From Purshia tridentata (Eukaryota > Streptophyta > Magnoliopsida > Rosales > Rosaceae), in assembly GCA_003254885.1 (NCBI GenBank), contig QANT01002295.1, forward strand, positions 1-41,404: DNA of 41,404 nucleotides, written 5' to 3'. Positions 33,124-41,404 of this stretch are shown piece after piece. A model generated the notes under the pieces. It was not told the DNA's origin, made no database searches, and saw only the letters and a list, made by a program, of their open reading frames with translations. The position numbers and the translations under genes were made by a program. Position 1 is the first letter of the stretch. The number at the start of each line of letters is the position of its first letter.

Positions 33124-36100
33124 ATGAGAGAGAACGACATGCCATGTTGTGAGACATTATTTTGGGTTTTTCTAGTCATATGCTTGGTCCTTCTGTCATT
33201 TGCAGGAATCACATCAGGCCTTGCTCTTGGGCTCTTGTCTTTCAGAAAAGTTGATCTTGAGGTCTTAATTAAGGCTGGTCAGCCCCAAGCCCAAAAGAAT
33301 GCAGGTAATTAGTAATTACTAATACTTGTCACTTCTCTGTAATGTAATCAAGTGTTCACTTCCCGCAATGAAGAGTCTGAGAAAAGCAGCTCTTATATTA
33401 ATCCACGGTGGTCATTTGACTGCTTGTTTATTTATCTGCAGCAAAGATTCTACCACTTGTCAAGAATGAACATTTACTTCTATGTACCCTCCTTATAGGG
33501 AAATCGCTAGCGATGGGGGTAAGCTAATGCCACATATACTATGCTGCATTATGTAGATATGTATCCTAGAGTGTGAAATTTAATTCTAGGTATTACTTGT
33601 GTTTTAAGGCACTTCCCATTTTCCTGGACTCAATTGTCCCAGCATGGGCTGCTATTGCTGCATCAGTCATCCTTGTATTTGCATTTGCAGAGGTAAAGTT
33701 TATACTGCAGATGCCTCTATTTTAAGTTACATCAGGCCTGATGAATGTTATTAATTTATTTCATTTGATTATCATTTTCTCCTCTAGATCATCCCTCAAG
33801 CTTTGTGTTCTAGATATGGACTAACCGTTGGCGCAAAACTCTCTCTCTTGGTCCGATTTCTTCTGTTGGTCTTCCTCCCCATATCATATCCAATCAGTAA
33901 GGTGAGCTTAATTTCTATTGGACAAAATAACTGATGCAATATATATAAATGAGGTCATTAGCTTGTGGCAGCTATTGGATTGGCTTCTGGGGAAAGAGCA
34001 TTCTGCACTATTCAGACGACCAGAGCTAAAGACACTAGTGGCTTTGCATGCAAATGAGGTTAGTTTGCTATATTCATTCTGGAGGGAAGGCTTATTGAAC
34101 ATGAATGCACATCGATCTGGTAGCTGAAAGTTGGAAACTTTGATATATTTATTTTATGGTACGTTAGGCAGGGAAAGGTGGAGATTTATCACATCATGAA
34201 ACCAGTATTATTAATGGTGCTTTGGATTTGACACAAAAAACTGCTAAAGATGCTATGACACCCATCTCTGAAACCTTTTCGCTGGATATAAATTCCAAGC
34301 TCACCATGTATGCCCTCCCTTTTCATCTCACTCCAAGTAGTATCTACATCTACTTTGCACCGGTAATTTGCTCCTTTTTTTGTCTATCCTCAGGAAAACA
34401 ATGGGTTTAGTAATGAGCAAGGGTCACAGTCGTATACCCATCTACTTTGGCAAGCCCAACAATATTATTGGCCTCATTCTGGTAAGAAACTCAGGACACT
34501 AAAGCACTAGTAATCAAAACTAAAGATCAACTTTCTATAACATATGCAGCCCATCACAATTTCAATAACATATGCAGCCCATCACAGTTTCTATAACATA
34601 TTCGTGAAATCTCTCCATAGCACATGAAGATCAACTTTCTGATAGTAGTTGATGCAAGGCAATAAAAAAATTATTGGATTTGATGGAAAACTCAGGCCGC
34701 AGATATCATTTTGATATTCAACTTGTCATTGGTTTAGGTTAAAAATCTAATCTTCTGCCGCCCTGAAGATGAAACCCCAGTTAAATATTTGACTCTAAGG
34801 AGAATGCCAAGGTATGAGAATCCCTTTTTCGCCACATTGGACTATTTCTTACTAAAAGTTTCATCTTCATAACTAGTTGCACATTATGTCTGGTCTGCTT
34901 TTGTTGTATATGGCATAACTCTATATATCTTCTGTAACAGGGTTTATGACGATTGGCCATTATATGATATATTGAATCAGTTCATGATGGGTAGCAGCCA
35001 TATGGCTCTTGTTGTGAAGTGTAAGAAGGATATTAACAAAGCTGAAAATGATGCAGTAGCTAAGGGTAACATGCTATGTACCACTTCAAATTTAGATACA
35101 AAACAACTAGGGAGGAAAGGTAAAACTTGTATGCATACAGAATGAGAATGGAAATTTTCTTGAGTGAAAATATTGACAACAAAGTTGTAATAGCTTAGCA
35201 TAAAGCTTTTGGCCTCGATTTTGCAGGACTTGTTTTCCCAATATATCAGGAAGAGCATCTTAGTGCCACCATAGGCTCCCCTTTGTATTCAAGTGACATA
35301 GAGTCTCAAAGTAACACACTGAATAATGTGATGGAGCAAGACAGAGACTTGCATCCATGGTTTGAAGATATAGAATCATTTTCAGCTAGTTTGGATGAGG
35401 AAGTCATTGGCATCATAACTCTGGAGGATGTTATGGAGGAACTGCTGCAGGTTATCCTAGCAACCTATAGCTGATAGATGTACTTTCTGATTAGGATGTC
35501 TAGTTGGGACAAGATAATATTGTTCTTGTTTTCAGTTCTCTTAAGTTTTAAGAAGCTAATGCTTTATATTCTGTTTTCCAGGAAGAAATAGCGGATGAAA
35601 CTGATAAATATGTTGATGTCCATAACAAGTGAGTAGCTATAGAGGCCATTTGTTCATATTGTTGTGCTGTCCATACCATTTTTGCTGATTTTGAGTATGT
35701 TTCATATCAGTTTAATCTTTTAGTTTCCTTTTTCCAGGATAAAGGTGAACCCTTTAGCTTCAATACCATCATCAAGATCCCTCAGAAGATCTTCTTTCTC
35801 TCGTCTTCAATTGATAAATTCAGAGCCAGCTTCTCTTTCTTCATGGAGTCCTCCCACACTTCATACATCCACTTCCCCAAATATTCGGCCACCACTGATA
35901 AAATCAACTCTGCCTGCTTCCCTGGTAAAATCGTTACCAAATTCTCCAGCAAGATCCAGGAGCACTTTCCGAAGCTCATCATTTGTTCATAGAGTATGTC
36001 AAAGTTAAATCATGTTTATCTATGATACTCTATTAATTTATTGTCATGTGACTCATGTTCGGTCAAATGAATGAACCTACTAACCTTACATCAACTATTA

Positions 36101-36160
36101 ATTTCTTGGCAGCTCTCAAGAATGTCCCACGAGAATATACAACTGCCTAATCAGTTATAA
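33124..36160 (+). CDS. CNNM/DUF21 and CBS domain membrane protein, copy 1, 532 aa, 13 exons
   Basis: Exons: 33124-33304, 33442-33518, 33609-33692, 33788-33901, 33972-34058, 34168-34307, 34394-34481, 34738-34811, 34941-35119, 35227-35450, 35582-35628, 35738-35993, 36113-36160. They join to 532 residues. The DUF21 (CNNM) membrane domain spans about 10-180 with four hydrophobic segments and the hallmarks SGLALGLLS and EIIPQ. A CBS pair follows: the first at about 205-275 ([10 protein letters not shown]), the second split by some 90 variable residues (SSHMALVVK about 300; [18 protein letters not shown] about 399-416). A Ser/Pro-rich tail ends the protein. Family members relate to animal CNNM and bacterial CorC magnesium proteins, and CBS pairs bind adenine nucleotides. 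The Arabidopsis relative with matching neighbours is At5g52790 (CBSDUF5). Ion specificity is not shown by sequence. Confidence 0.92.
34534..34606 (+). repeat. 28-bp tandem repeat in intron 7 of DUF21-CBS copy 1
   Basis: TTCTATAACATATGCAGCCC is followed by ATCACAAT, then the unit recurs with two substitutions, and a third partial copy (CTATAACATATTCG) follows. This intron is longer than its partner in copy 2 partly because of it. Confidence 0.8.
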
Positions 36161-36787
36161 ATATCCTAGCCCTCGTCCTACACATTCACAAGGCAATCCA
36201 AAATTTATGTAGCCTACCATCTTTAATAGGATATTGCAATGTTCAAATACTCCAAGGATTACATCTCTCTCTCTCTCACATACATACAATTAAGCATAAG
36301 AACTCTAATTGTAAATTAGCTGCTGTAATGGTTATCTTTGGCAATCTTGTTACATGTTTACTGGATTTATACTACCAATAATAATATGCATCTCAAGAAG
36401 GTATTACAAGGTATCCTATTTTGGTTTGTGCCTGATATAACAATTTCTTGTATATAGTCTGATATCATGCATGTGATGAATCTTCTATCTGCTTGAGCTT
36501 GATGAATTCAAGCTGAAGCAGGCAATGTTCTCCCTATCCCTTATTTCTGCTTTACAACAAGGAAATACAACGACTTAATTAAATTAACTATGGACCCAAG
36601 TCCACTAACTAAGGATTTCACTTCCTCAGTATTTGCAAACTGGGTTAAACTTTCTCAAATTGGATTTTGTCTATTCAGGTATAGGTCCAATGGTGTGAAC
36701 GTCAATCACAAAAGCCCACTAATCTACTTTTGAGCACCTCATATTTAACGGTCATCTAGCATTATGGGGTGTTACTTAACAACAAGT
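36161..36787. other. 3' flank of DUF21-CBS copy 1
   Basis: No gene seen. A CT microsatellite lies at about 36264-36278. The 3' UTR of copy 1 should end here, before the tRNA gene. Confidence 0.45.
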
Positions 36788-36859
36788 GGATCCGTGGCGC
36801 AATGGTAGCGCGTCTGACTCCAGATCAGAAGGTTGCGTGTTCGATTCACGTCGGGTTCA
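36788..36859 (+). tRNA. tRNA-Trp (anticodon CCA)
   Basis: A 72-nt intronless nuclear tRNA gene. The acceptor arm GGATCCG pairs with CGGGTTC, and A is the discriminator. The anticodon arm is TCTGA-CTCCAGA-TCAGA, with CCA in the loop. The T loop is TTCGATT. Internal polymerase III promoters are present: A box TGGCGCAATGG and B box in GTGTTCGATTCAC. CAA triplets at 36780-36785 match the plant tRNA initiation motif, and TTTT at 36875-36878 can terminate. The sequence agrees with plant nuclear tRNA-Trp as I remember it. It sits alone between the two DUF21-CBS copies. Confidence 0.96.
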
Positions 36860-38210
36860 AATCCTGATTTCTAGTTTTGAAAAGAACATCCAATGCAAAC
36901 GACAATTATTTTTGTGATGCTTAAGCTGGAGAACTACCATTCATCCCGTCCTTAGTTCCATTTCAGTCAACATGAAAGGAAAATCTTTAACTATTTTTTT
37001 TTTTTTTCCAAGTTGATCCTTGCAACCAGTACAAATCATTTGTCATTTATTATACTTCTATCAACGTTGTGGATTTGTGCCTTACTGTTGGGTACTCATT
37101 TCTCCAGCTTCAGTTCAACATTATGAAAAACTGGGTTTGTACTCATTGACTCGGCAATGTAGGTGCATGCCACATGATCTGTGCAGATAGCTATCCTATG
37201 AGGGGTGACACTGATATATGTTCTGTAATCTTTCTGAAGATGTTGGTTGTTTGATTCACCAAGTTTTGGGCTGCAATGTATGACTATATGGCAGTTGGTA
37301 GAAATGGGTTTCAATTGGTGCATGCTAGTTCTGAAAATAGAATATCATATGTGATTGAAATGATGTGAACAGGTTGGACAATTTTTGACAAATGGAGTTG
37401 TTATTTGCTTGAGTTACCGTGCAATTTAAGCTAGTATGAAAATTAATTTTGTTGTAGTTGTCAACTGGCGCTCCATATATATATATATATATAAAGGACA
37501 ATCTTAGAGAGTATCGATGATCACTAGATTATGGTGCATGTATTGTTTATGTCAAATACTCCCAAGCTTTTAGGTTCCACAATTAGAATAAGAAGTGTTT
37601 CTTTCGGTGTTTGGGTATAGTGAATAAATGAAAATGAAGACCAGATAAGAACTTCCCCAGTTGTTCATATCCATGCATGACAAGGGCTTATCTGATACAG
37701 GCTTGCAGAAATTAAGCATGTACAAAAGTATTTGGCTTATCGTGTTCTAACCTCTAGTGGGTATTGGGCTGTCCACTGAAAATCTAGTATATTTGGGTGT
37801 TACTACTACAACCAAAAGCCTCTCACAATCAAATGAAGGTTCTGGTGACATGCATGGGCTTTGTTTTTGTTTCCTTTCCATTTGTTTGTTCCACTTAAAC
37901 GTGGATATTCCATGGCTTTATTCCAGTTTTAAACTTTATTTTACAAGATTTTCTTCTTTCTTTAGAATCTATGAAGACTGGGCTGTTCGGCAGTGGGGAC
38001 TTGGATTTGGACAGAAGACTGTACCTATCTTCATATTTCTTGATTCTGATTTCTTAGTCCAAAATTCATAACACTTTTCTATTTGTTTGTATGATGAGCA
38101 GTTATGTATAAAGACAACCCCTTTGTTTGCTCAATGCAATTGTAGTCTGTTGTTGCATACTTGCATTTTTTTTCTCTCTCTGCAGAATTGCATATTTCAT
38201 CCTACACATT
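36860..38210. promoter_or_regulatory. Region between tRNA-Trp and DUF21-CBS copy 2
   Basis: 1.35 kb without a supported gene; it should contain the promoter and leader of copy 2. A TA run lies at about 37476-37492. A polypyrimidine stretch ending CTCTGCAG at about 38177-38185 looks like a leader-intron acceptor 25 bases before the ATG. No remnant of a further DUF21-CBS copy was recognised. Confidence 0.45.
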
Positions 38211-41200
38211 ATGAGAGAGGATGACATCTTATGTTGCCAAGTCGATTTCTGGGTGTTTATAATAATATGTTTGGTCCTTGTGTCATTTGCTGGTATTGCA
38301 TCAGGCCTTGCCTTGGGACTCTTGTCCTTCAGCCAAGTTGATCTTGAGGTACTCATTAAGTCTGGTCAGCCCAAAGACCAGAAGAATGCAGGTCGGTAGT
38401 CAAAGTTCATTAAATTATGAAGTTCCTTCAATTTATCTTCAAAAGTTTCATCGGCTATCTTTTTTTTTTCTCAAAATTTGCAGCAAAGATTCTGCCGCTG
38501 GTTAAGAATGAGCATCTACTTTTATGTACTCTCCTCATAGGAAAATCACTAGCAATGGAGGTATGCTGTTTTATGTAAATATACATTATTCAAGTTTGTA
38601 TTCTGAAATCTGAAGTAAATTTGATCAAATGTAATCTTGTTCTATAAGGCACTTCCCATTTTCCTGGACTCGATTCTTCCGGTTTGGGCTGCAATTCTTG
38701 TGTCTGTAACCCTTGTACTTGCATTTACAGAGGTAAACTCGTTTTAACAAATGCACTATGATTTTTGTTTGGGCGATAATGCAGTAAATATTTACATAAA
38801 TCATCAGTGTTATATTATTATGCATTACTTCTAGTTTCTCTTAGATCATTCCTCAAGCTGTATGTTCTCGATATGGACTTAGTCTTGGTGCAAAAATGTC
38901 TTGCTTGGTACGATTACTTCTGGTGGTCTTCTTCCCCATATCATACCCTTTTAGTAAGGTAATACATGTTAAATATACCTTAGATAAATGTCTGGTTTGG
39001 CTTGGCTTCATACTACACCTTTGTTTTCCTTGCTAAATCTATAGTACCAAGCACATACACTAAGGAATTTTGCATAGAGTCTAGATTGGTAGTGAGGGTG
39101 TTTAATTTTTGTATATTGGGAATTTTGACCATGGCAGCTGTTGGATTGTCTCCTTGGAAAAGGTCATTCGCCACTCTTAAGACGAGCAGAGCTGAGAACA
39201 TTGGTGGATTTGCATGCAAATGAGGTTAAACTGCTTCTTATTAAATGTCATTGAATTTGCATATCTGTTGGTTGAAAGTGTTGACTAAAATCAGATAAAA
39301 TACTCCGATGTTCATGATCATTAGGCAGGGAGAGGTGGAGAGTTGTCACACCATGAAACTATGATTATTGGTGGTGCTTTCGATTTGGCGCAAAAGACTG
39401 CTAAAGATGCAATGACTCCCATATCTGAAACTTTTTCCCTTGATATAAATTCCAAACTTGACATGTACTTTCCTCACTCTAATTTTACATTTACTTCTTT
39501 TTACCTCTAGATCATTGCATTGCTATATATGTCATGTTTATATCTATCCTTAATTAGGCATACACTGGGTTTAATAATGAGCAAAGGTCACAGTCGTATA
39601 CCTATCTACTCCGGAAGCCCAACAAACATTATTGGCCTTATTTTGGTAAGCAACTGATCAGGGACAATTTTAGTCTTTTATTACTCCTGTTCTAGCATAT
39701 TTAATCAGTCAGCCCCACTCAGTTTTCCATATCAATTGTTTACTATTTTCTTAAAGCAACCTTTTTGGCCTCATGTAACCATTTCCTGTTGTTTTGGAAT
39801 TAGGCAAAAAATTTGATCTATTGCCGCCCTGAAGATGAAACCCCAATTAAATTTGTGACTATCAGGAGAATTCCAAGGTATGAGCACAAGAGTATTCTTC
39901 CCTCGTGGAATTTGGCAAAATTTCATGCAGACATAAGCTTTAGCAGCAAAACCATTTAGTGCCCACCAAACCACTAATAAACATATGTTTAGCACTGTTT
40001 GTTTTCTCTATATGGCATAACTCTGTATACTATCTGTACAGGGTTTATGACAATTGGCCTTTATATGATATACTGAATCAGTTCCAGATAGGTCATAGTC
40101 ATATGGTTGCTGTGGTGAAGAGTAAGAAGGATGTTAGTAGTCCCACAATTCTTTCTGATTGCAAGCCTAGAATGCTAGAGATAGATACTAATTCCAGATT
40201 GCATTCAACACTGGCAGAGAGTAAAGGTAAGATTGCATACAAAAGGAACTAGATTCCTGATCGATACACTGAGCTTTTTTTCTTTTAAGTACTAAGATCA
40301 AGTTTTGGTGTAGACACATCCCCCCTGAATTCAATTGAAACCGAATACTGCACTCCAACATCGATGCATGACATGGAGCAAGATGAAGTATTGCACACAC
40401 AATATAAGCGGCATAAGCAAGGAGGTGGAAATATTTCACATGAAACTTTAAATTCTCTTCAAAGTAACATGGAAGAGGAAGTAATCGGTATCATAACAAT
40501 GGAGGATGTTATGGAGGAATTGCTACAGGTACCCACTTAACTATAGAGACAAACTAATGTTTAAAATTATTTTTATCTGTGAACATGCTTATCAATCAAC
40601 ATAAGTTCATGTATATTCCTGCTAGCTATAAAGGCTACTTTTCCTTTATAATTAATTTGTTCAATATTTATACTTATATTTTAGAAAATTAATTAAGCTT
40701 ACTCTGTTATTATGGCTTCAATTAGGAAGATATACTGGATGAAACAGATGAATATGTAGACGTCCACAACAAGTGAGTAGTGACAGACCCATTTTAATTT
40801 TCTATTCTACTGTAAACTAGTGTAAGTATATAGAGTCATATTTGATATTAATTGCTTAATTATTTGGTTTTTGTTTAATTATTCCATGCAGAATCAAAAT
40901 CAACCTCCTACCTTCAAGAAGATCACCAGCATCCTCAAAATCTCATAGAAAATCTGGATCCCAGATTTATTGGAAAACTCCGGAGCCATCTCCAGTGTCT
41001 TCATACAGTACTTCTGTTCTTTGTTCTCCCACTTCCCCATACATTCAACCACCTCTCATAACACCAACTCTCTATGCTTCTCCTGGAAAATCCATACTCG
41101 CCTCTCCACCTGGATCTGCAGGCCCTACTGTTCGCAGCTCACCATCCTCACATCGAGTATGCATATATATGCATCTAAACCTAATTTATATTAGATTAAT

Positions 41201-41288
41201 TTTTCATTTTTTTTATGGATTTCAACCTTGTTTAAGCCAAAACTTATTATCTTGACAGGCCTCAAGAAAGTCGTATGAGAAGCTATGA
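38211..41288 (+). CDS. CNNM/DUF21 and CBS domain membrane protein, copy 2, 528 aa, 13 exons
   Basis: Exons: 38211-38391, 38484-38560, 38649-38732, 38845-38958, 39138-39224, 39325-39464, 39558-39645, 39804-39877, 40042-40226, 40314-40528, 40726-40772, 40892-41156, 41259-41288. They join to 528 residues. Exons 1-8 and 11 are exactly the length of those in copy 1 and share every intron phase, so this is a tandem duplicate. The DUF21 domain (about 10-180) and both CBS halves are intact ([28 protein letters not shown]). Exons 9, 10, 12 and 13, which encode the insert in the second CBS motif and the Ser/Pro-rich tail, have diverged in length and sequence. A frame upstream in phase from 38127 would add 28 hydrophobic residues, but a likely splice acceptor lies within it. 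Role as for copy 1: a putative divalent-cation membrane protein. Which copy keeps the ancestral function cannot be told. Confidence 0.92.
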
Positions 41289-41404
41289 CAACCCAGTGAC
41301 CGTAAAGCTTCAACAGTTCAACGCATCATGGTTGTATGATATTAATCAGTGCACTTAAACTTGCTGTAAATTAATTTATGCCTACTAATACTATGACTTG
41401 GAAA
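41289..41404 (+). other. 3' flank of DUF21-CBS copy 2, to the window edge
   Basis: 116 bp after the stop codon, presumably 3' UTR. Nothing else is seen. Confidence 0.4.

Noticed and set aside
37757..38071. 104-codon frame upstream of DUF21-CBS copy 2
   Set aside because: No domain, no match to either DUF21-CBS copy, and no acceptor-donor pair joining it to the downstream gene.

Overview
This is nuclear DNA from a flowering plant. It is AT-rich, with intron-split genes that use canonical GT-AG junctions, a nuclear-type tRNA-Trp, hAT-type MITEs, and protein families best known from Arabidopsis and other eudicots. A rosid (possibly Rosaceae) fits the general look of the proteins, but that is a weak inference. 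No bacterial, viral, organellar or CRISPR sequence was seen. Nine protein genes, all with reading frames that join intact across their introns, and one tRNA are supported. All exon coordinates below were read by hand from splice signals, and each exon set sums to a whole number of codons.

Layout. 1-4.5 kb: gene-poor and rich in repeats (two tandem duplications, a hAT-type MITE of about 0.8 kb, a perfect 32-bp palindrome), with perhaps the last exon of a gene lying to the left. 4.6-7.6 kb (-): Tic22-like protein. 9.3-13.4 kb (+): ERdj2/Sec63-type J protein of the ER translocon, with a noncoding leader exon near 8.3 kb. 14.2-15.7 kb (-): small PPR protein of the EMB1417 type. 16.2-19.8 kb (+): FMN split-barrel/DUF2470 (HugZ-like) protein with a long acidic insert. 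20.3-21.3 kb (-): intronless SARD4, the pipecolate-forming reductase of systemic acquired resistance. 22.1-25.9 kb (-): PrimPol, a 14-exon primase-polymerase with all catalytic and zinc ligands in place. 26.3-26.8 kb: a 412-bp hAT-type MITE sitting at the edge of a second palindromic element. 27.6-28.4 kb (+): rhomboid-like protein of the RBL13 type. 30.0-31.0 kb (-): stand-alone EDR2 C-terminal (DUF1336) protein. 33.1-36.2 and 38.2-41.3 kb (+): two tandem CNNM/DUF21-CBS proteins with a tRNA-Trp(CCA) between them.

The genes act in unrelated housekeeping and stress processes: protein import and translocation, organelle RNA, immune metabolism, DNA damage tolerance and metal ion transport. They do not form one pathway. 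The most informative context is microsynteny. SARD4, PrimPol and the DUF21-CBS gene are, from memory, neighbours in Arabidopsis (At5g52810, At5g52800, At5g52790). Here the same trio is kept, but with a rhomboid gene and an EDR2-like gene between PrimPol and a duplicated DUF21-CBS pair. The least described feature I can offer is the C-terminal tail of the plant PrimPol, which carries two tryptophan-pair motifs in acidic context that may parallel the two RPA-binding motifs of the animal enzyme.
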